Assembly (NCBI GenBank): GCA_948567375.1
Contig: OX419758.1
Coordinates: 3,787,001 to 3,851,000 of the forward strand
Length of the DNA: 64,000 nucleotides
Direction of reading: 5' to 3'
Origin: Lunularia cruciata
Taxonomy: Eukaryota; Streptophyta; Marchantiopsida; Lunulariales; Lunulariaceae
Below, in pieces: positions 33,459-45,787 of the stretch; position 1 is the stretch's first letter, and every line of letters starts with the position of its first letter. The notes beneath the pieces were generated by a model. It worked only from the letters and a program-made list of their open reading frames with translations. It did no database searches and was not told where the DNA came from. The position numbers and the translations under genes are program-made.

Positions 33459-33480
33459 AAGAATAATGATAGTAACACAT

Positions 33481-35806
33481 GCTACTCCTCTCTATATCTT
33501 CCCATATCTGCAAAACCACAACCCCTCATATCCCAACTCACATAAGAAAACAATCTCTCCAAACCATGAAAACTATAAACTCTCATAACTTTCAATTTCC
33601 ATCTCCAAAATTTTCAAACTAAATTCCCATGGAACTTAATCATGAAACCAAGAGATTGGAAATGAAAATTCCTGACCCATCACTCTCAATGTGTAATGAT
33701 CACTCTAAACCCTAAAAATGCTAAAATCCTCATAACTTTCTACTCCATTCTCCATAGTCTTCAATCTAGGTACCAACGGAACCGAAATTGAAAAATGAAG
33801 AGAATAGACTATTCATTCAAGTGCTATATGCTAGAGAGCCCTCAAGAATTATAAAAATATGTCTTCTCACATCTCTCTCTCTCCTCTCTCGGCTCCCCAC
33901 TCTCCCGCAGCTGTTCGGAGGAAGGGGAGTCAATCTTTGAAGGGGAGTTATCTCTAATCATACGATATTTCAACCTTGCCTTGGAGTTTATTTCCTCAAG
34001 TAAATAAAGAATAGAGGTCATTTCCTATATGAATCTTTTTGAATATTTTTCTAAGGTTTTCCCAAACACATATAAGGAATATAATAGTAAATAGTAATAT
34101 TTTCATCAATATCAGTAAGAATGGGTAAAGAAATATAACAATAAATTATAGAATATCAATAACAATAGAAACAAAAATGATCTTAGCAGACCAAATCATA
34201 GAGTATATTGATACTAAATGTAGAGGGTTAAGCTTAGCTGACTAGCTTAATATCTTAGTTTCTAATATCTTTTTTTGCTGAAATTATTAATTTTTAAATC
34301 AAATGTACTGATGTAAGTGCATTAATTACTAATATCAATTTTTTGTCACTATTGTATGGCAAGTGCATACCACTAAGAGTTAGAAATAACGTAAGAAAAT
34401 AAAATAGATAGAAATAGATAGGAACAGATATTTAAAGTAAATAAAATAATTTGTATTTTATTTTTTAAATATTCTATACTAATTAATTTCAAAAAAGAGG
34501 TTCATGCAACCTTGTTTCCTCCATAAGTTGCTCCAATCAATACTAGAATATGGGGTTTTTGCATTTATGCATATCAAAAACAATCAACCAACAAAATTTT
34601 GATATATTGATCTAGCATGTTAAACAAAATCTTTGTCCAATTAGCTATGTTAACTCTCCTTCTATTGTTATTCCTATAAGTTTTGTTCTTTATATAATAG
34701 ATTTATATCTAAATTAGTTGATTCCATTAAATAATTTTCCTTATATATTATGAACAATAAATATATTCTTCTCTTCCTAGTCACTACAAGATTATGTGAA
34801 TGTTAGGATTAAATCATTAACGTAAATTGTTTTACATATCTTGAAATTGTATCTTACGTTTATTGAATAAGCTTGCTTACATACTTATTATACTTATTAG
34901 ATATTAGTATAAATATTTTGACTAAAGAGATTATTAAAGTTACTTTTTTATAATGCAATGTTATATTAAATACTTCTTTATTGAACTCACAAAACAAATT
35001 TTCTAAGTATTATATAAGAAGGAATATACATTGAATAAATTATTTTGATAAAATTATTTTTTCTTTCATCTATTCTAAGACATTTGAGACATCTCAAATA
35101 ATAATAAGTTGTGTGACAAATAATGGATCAAGAAAATGATAGGACTAAGAATGAATACCAAAAACTCCATATGATCTCTTAAATATACTATTATGGAATT
35201 TCATAAATTATTTTTAGATGGATATGAAGTAAAAAATTCCATATGCTCTCATGAATATACTTCAATAGAATTTAATATGTTGTTTTTAGATTTAGTTGAA
35301 TAATATGTTGTTTTTAGATTTAGTTGAAGTATCAAAAACTCCATATACTCTCTTAACGATAGCGTAATGAATTTTCATATATTCCTTTTAGATGGATGTG
35401 AAAATCTGAAGTGGTATCTAATCTCATTGAAAATATTACTTTCAAATGATAGTTGGTGTTTTGTTGAATTTTGATTCCTTATTTATAATACATGCTTCAA
35501 AGAAGACACTTAAATCATTTAAAGCCTATATGAAAATTTTAGATTATGTCTTATTGGCATTCTAAAATATTTTCTGATGGAGATAATATTTAGCTTGATT
35601 GAAAACATATTCAATTTTTATAAAGTAATAATAATTTTCTATTTATAATTTTTTTTAGATAATATACATCTTGATTGACATATACTACTACCTTGTACAT
35701 CATTCATTTAAAGTTTACAACTTATTTTGGCATAAGAACTGACCTCATGTTTTACCTCTAAATTACACAAAATTGCTTGTCTTACTTAATAAAGATGATA
35801 ACATAT
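33481..35806. other. AT-rich repeat-derived stretch without a gene
   Basis: The left 400 bp may be the 5' region of the R2-like element, including a CT-rich run at about 33870. From 34 kb on, the DNA is strongly AT-rich with frequent stops in all frames. The only organised feature is the tandem repeat at 35159-35402. Confidence 0.5.
35159..35402. repeat. About 70-bp tandem repeat with inner 28-bp duplication
   Basis: Three diverged units begin near 35159, 35230 and 35333 with an aaaaa(c/t)tccatat(g/a) block and end in tttttagatgg/ttag(t)tgaa. Inside, 35273-35300 and 35301-35328 are identical 28-bp copies. No reading frame runs through it. Confidence 0.75.
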
Positions 35807-36520
35807 TGTAACACTCCGAGGACAAGAGAAGAGAGAAAACACAGATTGCACACTCAAACATTCGATGCCCCAAGGGAGCACCTTCTCTTTATTATATAGA
35901 CAAAGAGGATCTCCTCCAAGGAAGCTCCACCATAAGATTAGGGACACAGATAGGTGACATGTCAGCAAGCTCCTCCCTTGGATTACTTACTTGGATGGGT
36001 GACCTGTCTGGTCTAGGTCCTATCTGGTTGGTCAAACAAGCTTTGACCAGAGGGAATCTTTTAGGGAATCTTTTAGGGAATCTTGGAAAGCTCTCGACGA
36101 GACAAACCAAGGGGAGGGAAGGCCAGCCTTTCCTCTATTGGAGGGGGGGGGGAACCACACATTTTCGAGGCCTAATTCATCCGTTTAGGCCTCCGAAATT
36201 GCCTTCAAAGATTTCAGGCATATTTCGGTTCCTACTCTATTAGAGAAGTCCCCTTTTGGTGATACCTCTTTCTGATCTGTTTAGTCCATCATGTGTAAAA
36301 TTCTTCCAGATGTTACCAAACCAATTCTCACCTTTAAATCATATGTCTAGCTATTGGTTCTAAGGTTCTCAAGTCTATTTCGGTTTCTGCCCTATTAGTA
36401 GAAGTATTCTTTTGGTGATACTTCTATCTGATCCATTTTGACCATCATGTATAACATCATTCTAGATGTTACCAAACCGAATTTCACATCTAGATCATAT
36501 GGCTAACCCTTGGTATTACA
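35807..36520 (-). mobile_element. Solo LTR (714 bp), inverted copy of 30737-31475
   Basis: Starts TGTAACACTCC and ends TTGGTATTACA, flanked by CATAT on both sides (35802-35806 and 36521-36525). It is the reverse complement of the solo LTR inside the R2-like element, with scattered changes. Both copies arose from independent insertions of one LTR family, followed by LTR-LTR recombination. Confidence 0.92.
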
Positions 36521-36525
36521 CATAT

Positions 36526-39500
36526 TCACTCTAAGGTATTTTAAAGATGAAATATATATTAGCTTTAAACTTAAAAAAAGTCATATGTTTTAAAATATGG
36601 GTTTTTACCCAATCTATTATTTTGGTACAACCTAATATGGTATGGCCTTATTTACCAAGCTCCATTAATTACCATGCACTTTTGTAATATTTTGGTACCA
36701 ACATTTGTACCTTTGTCATTACAACAATCTACAATGAGAAAACATCGTTTTAACAAATAAAACTTGCCAATAGACCACAAATTCTTGCTCTTTGAGATAC
36801 TCTTCAAGATGCTATTACCAGAGGGACTACTTGTACAATGATGCAAATGAGCTTACTCATATATTCTTTGCACATCATGATTGCATTTGTTTGGCTCAAG
36901 CATATCCATGCTCTTTGGTGATGGATTATATATATATAATGAATCATTTTCAAATTCCAATGCTTCATGTTGTTGGAGTCACAAGTTTCAACACATCATT
37001 TATAGTTGCAGTTGCCTTATTCTGAGAAGGCAATTATTAAGGATCTAACCCTTAACAATGACTCTTGGATTGAGATTTGAGCAATTCTTGTGAAGAGAAT
37101 AGAAAATTGCAAAAGTGAGAAGTAACTCCTCATGGGGTGGGTTTAGCTTTTTATAGATCCAACCACCTTGTCATCCTCAATCATTGTTTGGTTTGCAAAA
37201 GGTCATGGTCAAACACTACAAAAAATACATATACATTGACTCAATTGTTTTGATGGTATAAAATTCATTGTACTAAAAGTAAAGGAAAAACCAAATGAAC
37301 ATGGTGATTCTTGGGTCTGAGTCCTTAATACATGTCTTACTTGGCTGCCAAAGAAATATAGTGACTACAAGGTCATGGTGATCTTATAATAACACTTATA
37401 TCTCATTAATCTTATCATATCCTAATCTAACATAAGTAGGCGTGATCCACATAGAGCAACCATCTCAATTCTTATCATCTACAAAATTTGGTCATGTAGG
37501 TCATAGGCAAACACAAGACCTTCATCTCATAGTTTAACTAGCTATGTACAAAGTATGTAAAAATACAAGAACGTTAGCTATGGTTACAAAATTTATCTTA
37601 TCCTAACTACAAGATGAGTTGTTGCATGCAAAGTTGCACACATATAATTTCTTAAAAACTCCTTACTCATTTATTTTGTGATCTAATGGCACTTGGGACA
37701 AACTTCCTTCTCCTTTACATAGTTGGATGAGCTATTCAAGCTCTTTTTTATAACCTTCAATGGCTTTGTCAAAAACTAGTTGTTGCTTCTTGGAACTTAG
37801 TTGTGGAGTGGGATTGTAGCTTGACAACCAACACCTTGAGCTGGTCATTTGTATACACCTTTCTTTCCAATGCATTGATTTGTGTCCTAAGATCCTTCAA
37901 CCTCATACATTGTGGTTGCTTGGCTATGTTGTTCCAACTGTTTAAGGAGTTGAGTGGCGGTGTGCCGCACCATCAAAAGTAGACTTGCTCATTTTTTTGT
38001 AAGGTTTGTGCACTCAATTTGGAGTTCCTTTATCAGCTTGTCATTAAGCTTGGCCTTCAACTTGTCCTCTTTATTTTTTTTGGCATTTTAGGCTTGCTAT
38101 GAGTTCTTGCACACAAATATTAGTAAGCCCTTTGTAGTTCTTGCATGTACTTTGGTTACAATCATCTTAGTTTTGGCCTCCTCCAATTCTATACATAGTG
38201 CTATCACTTCTTTGTCTTGTGCCTATATTGGTCTTTATGTTGGGCTCATTGTTCAAAGACCTTGTGGTTGATGGCAAAAGCATTTGCTTGTAGGCATCAT
38301 AAGACCACCTTGTATTGCTCCTATTGTCATACTTTGCTTTTCTCTCTGTGAGAACACACAAGGTACCTAGTTGTGGAGCCTATAGATCAAAAGTTGGAGA
38401 TTAACCTATCTCTACTAGTTTGAGCGTGCATAGATTCCAACCAATAAGTAGAACCCTTCATTCTAGGTTTTGGTATTCTTGCTATTGGGTAGGGCTGTAA
38501 CCGGTAACCTAACCTATCATCATAGCACGCACTCTTGGTTTGTTTGTCATCACTTCCAGCATTACCAAGGAGAAATACACAACATTCTTAGAAGGAAAGA
38601 ACCTAAGTGCAATGCCCACACACCAATCCAAACCAATTGAGCATACAAACAAGCATGCAAGCACAGAGAAGATCCACTCACAAGAATTCAATAACAACCC
38701 TATGTGCTTTTTTTGTAGGAATTAAGCTTCAGAGCACTCTTGCTTTGACATCAAGCTAATTTCAACTTGTATTCCTCTACTAATTCCTCTACTAATAATA
38801 TTCAGCCTTCAACCAATTTGTACTCCAAGTGGGGTGGTCCTATGTCTTTTTGATAAGGAAAATTCTATGCAACTCAGATGGACATAACTTTCTTTATGTT
38901 ACTTGTATTCTAGTGTTCCAAGATTCAATGGAAATTCTGTGAGATAAGCTTTCCAATGATATAAAATAAATCATAATCTGATTGCTACAATTCCCTTGAC
39001 AAGCTCTCAAAATTGGCCAGTTTTTTGTAATTTTTACCCTAATTTCAAAATCCCTAATTTAGGGTTTTCTCTTGGTTCTGGGTAATTTTCTCCAGATTTT
39101 TGGATCAGAGGTGCATCTAATCCTACAAACACTCCAGAAACCTAAAATTCTCAATCATAAACACACAAATAGGAGAATTGACACTCAATATTGCGTGATA
39201 AAAGATAGAAATGCTCTACCTAGCTTACGATAGTATTTTCAATAGAGTTTGTTGCATCACCTCTCACTCTCCATGGACCCAAAGTCAACCAAAATTTTCA
39301 CAATAGATGGTTGTGCATTGTCTAAATCTCTATAAAATTTAGTACCCTAATCCAACCCCAAACTTTAGATATGGATCAGTTTCTGAGTTGGGCTAATTTG
39401 TGAGCTCTTTAGACCCAAGTATGCTTGATCCAAGACCATGAACTGTCTATTTGAGGAATTCACATGAGACATTTTCACAGAACTGCAAACACCAACAATA

Positions 39501-42500
39501 TTGGAAATTTTCACAAGCTGATTTAGACCACAATTTCAAGGGTGACCAAATCTTTAAACCTGATCAGCATCTCATCTCCAACTCCTCACTTTCCAACTTC
39601 AATTGGCCAGATCCGATTTGAGATTGATTAAAACCTAAAATTTCTTGAGCTCAACAATACAAACACTTTGTCAACTCACCAACCCATTTGACAGATCATG
39701 AAGATGTTTCATGAATCTCTCTAAATCACCTACTTTGTGCTCTTGGGTATGAATTTTACCCCCCTTGATTCAATTGATCATATCTCCCAAAGAATTGACT
39801 CAAATCACTTAATTCTACTCTTCAAATTATAGCCTATTATTTCCTCTCTCCAACCATGGTCTTTTCTCTTCAAATGCTCTCTCCAAACTTCCTCAATGGT
39901 TGAAAAACTCTTGACCTTTTCCTTGGAACCCAATCTCTTACAATTTTGTTATTTAGCCTCGTCACTTTTTGACAAGTGGACCCCAGAACTCCACCTTTAA
40001 GCTCATGAAAAAAATTGATTCATTCTCCAACTACAAGAGCGCATAAATTGTCAAGTCCTAGACTTGCTCATAAGTAAGCACCAAAAGGAAAATATGATAT
40101 GGGTTTTCCATCATCGACACAGAGTCGAATACCGCCCCAAAACATGCCACCATCCAATCCCGTAAGCCCTCGCGGTGTAGAATCTGAAGCCTAATGAGAA
40201 GAGGATTTGGGAGTGGCAGATTGGGAGCATGGACATCTCCTCCTCAATTGCTCTCTTTGACACTAGACCTCCACGCTCTAATATAACTCTCACTCTCAAC
40301 ATCCTCCTCCCGCTCAAAACTACTCCAACTAAAACACACCTTCCTTTCAACTCTCAATCACCTATATACATAAGAGCCCTCAAAGAAGACAAGACTATAA
40401 TCCATGTGGCCAATTGTATATATGTATATAGATTGCTCACATAGCAATAGCTTAACATAGGGATCCGTCATACAACCTATTGCGCTAATGTGGAGATAAA
40501 CTTTGCTGATTTACTTTCCATGGCTATGCAAACCACAACACAACATCATTTTGTGAGTTTGTCCTTTTGAAATTTTACCAATCTTTCTCTTTGCACTTGT
40601 CTACCTTTATCTTGAGCTCTCATTTGACATGGTGGATCTCACTATGAAGGTGCCTTATCTTTCACTATTTTTTGAGCAATCTCATGTAGGTATCATATGA
40701 GTGTTGATGGGTTGTTGATAGTAGGATCTAGTTCATGGTAGAATGGCATGAACTCCTCCATTGTTGGAGTGACTTCATTGATAGAGTATACTACCATTAG
40801 CCATGAGAGAGAGAGAGTTGCTTTTGCATTTCAATCTTTGTGGGATGTCTTCCATCATGCTTGTGTTCTTTGTCTAATCTTTGTTAGTTGGTTTTTGTTC
40901 CATAGATTGATTCTAATGATATTTCTCTTCTTTGGGTGTTGTGGCTGTATCCTTGGCCCCATCCATATTCTATCTATCATGTAAGTATCCTTCTTGTGGA
41001 CTCTTCCACCTTTGACTTTGTGGCCTTTTTTCCAATATGGGTGGCTTCTTATCCAAAGAGTGTTCTTCATTCACATGGATTGGTTTGTTTGTGAAGTTCT
41101 TGTTCAACACCTTCCTTGAAGGTCCGGCTTTGTTACCATGGGCATTTAAAAATGATATCAACCTTCTTAGTATCTTTTTTCTTTCTCAAGTTGGAAATGG
41201 TGATTTCTTTGTCATCCTTCCCCATTTCCTCCTTGGTTGGAGACTTACCGTGATCTTTGCCTTCATTTGCCATATGAAACAAATGTGCTTTGTTGTTCAA
41301 ATCTCCCAAATTCATCTCATCAGGCAACAAAATATGAGTGAATGAATTGTCAATCTTTGGTCCCCTTTTGTGTACCAAAGCAACACTATTGTGCTTGGAT
41401 GTGGTTTGTGATCCCAAGTTTCCTACTTCATCCATATTTTCATAATTTTCCTTGTTGCTTTCATTTTCTTTGCAACTTCCTCTCTCTTGAGGATATGTCT
41501 ATTATTTGGACCATTCATTTTGGCTTCTTAGATGTTTGGATCTTGGCTCACAGTCACTATGAATCTATTCTAGCATGGAAATATTGGAGAGGTTCCAATC
41601 CAATAATAGAAATTATATCTTTCTACTTTGAATGTAAAATGGAGTGTGGATTTAACAATAATTTATTAACTACTTTTTAGTTCGTGGAGTGAATGGTAAA
41701 TATTATATCAATTCAATTGGTCTGATTGTCCTTTGATCTGGATTCTATGCTTCTTAATACATATAGGAAGAACAAACAGAAATATGTGAGAAATTCATAA
41801 GAGCTTTCACATAAATCAACCATAGAAGAATAAAGCCAAACATCCGAAGAACTTACAAGAAGAGATGAAGCAAACATAAAGCGTACACAAACAACAACTA
41901 AAAGTATGTCTATATAAATAGTCTAAGATTTCACACACCAAAATATAATCTCCGTGCCTGTTATAATTTATTTCAGTTTGATTCATGTTTTGGCTAATAA
42001 ATATATGTGAATTAATATCTAAAAAATGAAAACACCTTTAAGAAATGATGAAATATTCAATGATAAACACATGCAAAACACAGCTCCATAATCCCATCTT
42101 CCACATAGCGAGAGAAGTTAATAGCATATATAAAGCTCAAAGTCATATTGCAAGTGAAAGAAATAGATCAATATAATCTCCTTTTATAGAGTCATTAATC
42201 ATACCAGCTAATAGTTTACAAATATTTTAATTTAATGTCCTTGTTTAGAGTCAGTAATCCTACCATTTAATAGTTGATGAGTATCTTTAAAAGCATACCA
42301 GTATCTTGAGTTTCTCGTCAGATTGTGAGTGATCATAACCCACAATGGATAGGATTATTCTCTCTATATATAAAATTTAGAAGTGTTTGGAAAATTATAT
42401 AATAAGGTTTTTATTAATGTAAAATTGCGTTAACAAATAGCAATCAAATTATTAAAATAAGAGATCATAAAAGATGTAAATTACATCTCTACGCAAGGAA

Positions 42501-42600
42501 AGCTAGATAGTATTTACGTTTAAATACTGTACGAGGGAATAAACACCAAATATATTCAGAGAAAGACTTAACTGACCCCATATTTAGCTGTTCCATTGAC
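36526..42600. other. AT-rich, repeat-like region, no supported gene
   Basis: Short open frames are scattered on both strands. Minus-strand frames at 41435-41133, 41161-40970 and 41070-40855 follow one another with frame changes and are rich in Lys, Asn and Thr; they may be the wreck of one larger repeat-borne protein, but no domain can be named. A GA microsatellite lies at about 40805-40820. No LTR ends, tRNA-like sequence or splice pattern was convincing. Confidence 0.4.
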
Positions 42601-44422
42601 CGATGCCCAAGTTAGCAGAAAGACTTAACCGACCCCCAAGTTCCTACGTGCCTTGAGTGAGTAGTAGCTGGCATGGAGTGAGTCATGCTGGCAACGAATG
42701 TCCTCTGTCTCAGGTGTCGTGTTCGTATAACCCCATTGCCACATGGGATTTTCGGCCTGTTAAGGCTTAAGGGGCTCGACCAAGTCAAATGCCAAATATG
42801 GGGATCGCTTAAGTCCATTTCTGCAAATATGTGCTCTGTGACCGAATAAGTCACCTAAGCATAGGAAGGAAGAGCAAGACTCTAATGATGAATCCGCATT
42901 TAAGCATAACGAAGTCTCATGCAGTGCTGAAGCACTGTGCAGTACTTGGATAGAATTGCAGGTACTCCGCAATAACCCGTGATCAATTATTTCCAGTAGT
43001 TTCAATTATTTCGACTGTTATAATTCGAGTAGGATAAATGCAACTCTTGAGAAGAAGTGAATGCCGCTCCTACACCCGATAAATGCAATGAATTTGGCTG
43101 TTGAGAGAAAAGAGCAAGTGCATTAAATGGCACTCTTCGTAAGTGCCATCGAGTCCGAAAACATTCCTGCTGCTACATTTATGTAAGTGAAAGGATTTTA
43201 AAGTGCAATTATCGAGAAGGGACCGTACAAACCATTAGTTCTCAAATTCTACATCTTTCTAGTCTTTGGATATTCTCCGGATAATTCTCGATATACAAGA
43301 CCCCCACATTTGACATTTTCCTATTCTTTAGATATTGTCCAAAATAATACTGGATATGGATCACCGTCAGGATATTGCACAACACATATGAGCGTTACGG
43401 ATGATGATTTATTTCGCGAATGAACCAAAGAATTACAGATTCAGGACGCTTGGACTTCAATCTGGTGCTCTTAGTCTTTCATTCTTGGTCTATACTTTCG
43501 TTTCACCCATATTGATGATTGTGAGAATTGGAGCACCACGCTAAAGTTCACAGCTATAAATGGAGAAGTACATCACTCGGCCCCGCACGTCAGTAGTCAG
43601 TTAGATTCCTGATGATTACATGTACAGAAGAGAGAAGGGTCTGAGTTGTTCCTCGGTGAATGATCCTATGAGTTTAGACTACCGTAGTTGTTATTCTCAT
43701 GGTTTGATTGTGTAAAGTGCATTGCCCGCAAAATTGGAACCACAGTTGGTGGGTAGACTTGTACGGTATCTTTTGGCAATCTGCGGCCCAGCACAATTGC
43801 ACTGCACACGGACCTGTTTGAAAGCCATGCAGTTTCTACACCAACATTCATCCTATGTTTCTAGCTTTCTGAACCTCAAAGTCCGGGGCAGCAGAGGTCT
43901 GTGCAGTATGTCCGTTCTCACAAGAATTTTTCTGCTGTCGTTAGCTTCGGTAGATCCTCACAGTTTCACTGTTACCTCAACTCATGTTTGTTCGATCGAA
44001 TCGTTATCATTAATGACGATTCGGACGTGCTGCAGCCTAGAAACCTGCATGATCGTCCACATGGCTCAAGTAAGGCTCATAGTGACTGAAGCTTAGTGGT
44101 CAAGTTCAGCGACAAAACATCTATGAATAATACAATCAAAAGAGAATGCCCATCGTGAGGGGATAACTAGTGGTCTCAAATGTCAATTATATATCAATCA
44201 CATATCGGTAAGATCATAGGTATCGCTTTCAGCAGCAACATTGAATCGGAAGCTTAAACCGTCTTCATCCTCAAGTAAAAGCTAGAGATTGGACAACGAG
44301 GAGAAAGAATACGCACTGAATGTGCAAAAGTTCATCGAGTTTGTAAGTAGAGCATCCTTAGGAAGAACTAGGGACGACTCGCTGACATTAGCAGAAGAGG
44401 AGGGGATTATACCTACCATGTT
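42601..44422. other. Upstream region of the 44-kb gene; no clear exon
   Basis: Base composition returns to that of the genic parts. A good donor (gtaagt at 44342) and an acceptor (ttttgacag ending at 44452) suggest an intron just before the gene at 44423, so a 5' exon may lie around 44280-44341. Its reading frame could not be fixed. Open frames at 43722-44096 show no motif. Confidence 0.35.
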
Positions 44423-45565
44423 TTGAGGATCTTCGATTATTTGGTTTTGACAGTACCGGATACGATCATGAAGGATGTGTTTGAAGACAATGGGCCAGAG
44501 ATTTCACCACTCGATGGTGAGAATTCGGACCAGCCTCCAAAGCCCAAGATGGCTGAAGAAGTCAATTCCCCGGGAGATGTTTCTGCTAGATCTACTAAGA
44601 AGAAGACTTTGGAAGCTCTATGCAGCCTCCGGTGCCACTACAATTCTATGGCGCATTTGAAGAGCGTGGAGGACTTCTACAGCCCTCGGAAATCTGAGGC
44701 TGTTGATACAGCAGATAACATCCATCAGATTGCTCTTAGCACATGTACACCCCGGCTCTTGGTCCTACCGCTTCAATCTACCCACGCAACGAGTCCAAAT
44801 TCAAGTCACGGGGAAGATAAAGACATTAAATCAGTTAAGGACGTCTCTGATATCGTGGACGGAGATGTGGAATCCTCGAGCGAAACTGGATGGAGTGTTC
44901 GAGATAACCCAATGGCTTCGAGTGATTCCTCCAAGTCAGATGCAGAAAGCGACGACGAGAACAATGAGCATAGTTCTCGCAATCATGGCACTACCGACTT
45001 GGAGAATGCCAAATGTTTAAACACAGCAGCCTGTAAGAGGAAAGGCACATCCATGGCTTTACACGTACAGGGTAGGATGAAGGAACCTGCGGTGAATTTG
45101 ACACAGGAGTTAGACTGTCTATGCATTTTGTATCCGGAGACTGAAGAGCGGGTGATAAAACCTGACGTTGCCCACGAGATAAGACTTCCCCGAGAAGGTC
45201 TATCGAGGTCTAACTCTTGCACTCTGCCCCAAGAAGAAGCTATGAAGAATGCGATCGTCGCTGACAGCTGTTCCTGTAATGGGAAAGACTGTGACGAGAA
45301 ACAACACCTGGATGAAGATGCAGAGTCTCTATGCAAACAAGGACTGTCACATGCAGTGGAGGTTGTGTCTCCTCCTAACTTCCTTGGTATGGATTTCAGA
45401 AGCAGGGTTTTAACCATAGTGAGTAGAAGTCTGCTTCCCGTACGATCCTACTCCGAAGTCTTTCTGGGAGGGTCGTTGTTGGTTATGTTGGCTCTTCCGT
45501 TTGCCATGCTGATATCGAGGCTCTTCTCATATGGGCCCGAACTTCACAGGCTGCTTCCTACTTAA
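44423..45565 (+). CDS. Unrecognised acidic Ser-rich protein, C-terminal membrane anchor
   Basis: I do not recognise the family. The 380-residue frame is rich in Ser, Asp and Glu (for example SSDSSKSDAESDDENNEHSS), with a basic KKK patch near residue 60 and several Cys clusters (CSCNGKDCDEK). Near the C-terminus VFLGGSLLVMLALPFAMLIS is a single hydrophobic segment followed by a short tail, as in tail-anchored membrane proteins; the rest would then face the cytosol. The codons look natural and the frame is long and stop-free, which supports a real exon. The start is uncertain. ATG 44423 is first in the frame, but an acceptor ending at 44452 suggests that upstream exons are spliced in, and ATG 44468 also lies in frame. 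A retroelement tail sits 147 bp after the stop, probably in the 3' untranslated region. Confidence 0.6.
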   Translation: MRIFDYLVLTVPDTIMKDVFEDNGPEISPLDGENSDQPPKPKMAEEVNSPGDVSARSTKKKTLEALCSLRCHYNSMAHLKSVEDFYSPRKSEAVDTADNIHQIALSTCTPRLLVLPLQSTHATSPNSSHGEDKDIKSVKDVSDIVDGDVESSSETGWSVRDNPMASSDSSKSDAESDDENNEHSSRNHGTTDLENAKCLNTAACKRKGTSMALHVQGRMKEPAVNLTQELDCLCILYPETEERVIKPDVAHEIRLPREGLSRSNSCTLPQEEAMKNAIVADSCSCNGKDCDEKQHLDEDAESLCKQGLSHAVEVVSPPNFLGMDFRSRVLTIVSRSLLPVRSYSEVFLGGSLLVMLALPFAMLISRLFSYGPELHRLLPT

Positions 45566-45711
45566 ATATGAGTTGTAAACTGCAGTACACTTCTGCCATT
45601 CTTCGCAGTAGATTTTTGGGCATTGGGGGGTTGCTCGAGTTTCTGATCATGAAGTACTAATGTGGTCTGTTGGCTATGTGGCTGTAACGACCCTTATGTG
45701 AACTTAGATAT

Positions 45712-45787
45712 TTCTTCCAACCTTGATGGGGTCTTCCCATCCTTCTTGTTATCCTACGCGCTCGCCCTTCTCTATTCTTCCAACCTT
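45712..45787 (+). mobile_element. 50-bp R2-like tail insertion with 13-bp target duplication
   Basis: The 50-bp insert 45725-45774 reads gatggggtcttcccatcc, then ttcttgttatcc, then cgctcgcccttctcta, matching the last bases of the R2-like 3' tail near 6230-6285. TTCTTCCAACCTT stands on both sides (45712-45724 and 45775-45787), a perfect 13-bp target duplication. It is an extreme 5'-truncated retroposition product. Together with 15942-16021 it defines the exact 3' terminus used by the family. Confidence 0.85.

Larger units (their letters stand above)
29470..33480 (-). mobile_element. R2-like non-LTR retroelement, nearly full length, decayed
   Basis: Minus-strand order from the N-terminus: a C2H2 zinc finger (33458-33186), a linker, the reverse transcriptase (about 32640-31490), a Cys/His motif near 30220 and a restriction-like endonuclease (about 30055-29880), then a 3' tail ending at about 29476. 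An N-terminal zinc finger, a single frame and a C-terminal PD-(D/E)xK-type nuclease define R2-type elements (R2, NeSL, Utopia and relatives), as opposed to L1-type elements with an apurinic endonuclease. Frameshifts, stops, a damaged Cys/His motif (last Cys lost) and a solo LTR insertion at 30737-31475 make it inactive. The 5' border was not found. Confidence 0.75.

Noticed and set aside
29470-33480. L1-type LINE
   Set aside because: No apurinic endonuclease or separate first frame was seen; the C-terminal D-x12-D...K nuclease and N-terminal finger fit R2-type elements better.
43722-44096. Plus-strand frame of 124 residues as an upstream gene
   Set aside because: Composition is unremarkable, another frame overlaps it over most of its length, and no motif or matching splice site links it to the 44-kb gene.
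44983-45417. Minus-strand frame of 144 residues opposite the 44-kb gene
   Set aside because: It is the shadow of the Ser/Cys-rich sense frame; no motif and no splice logic.
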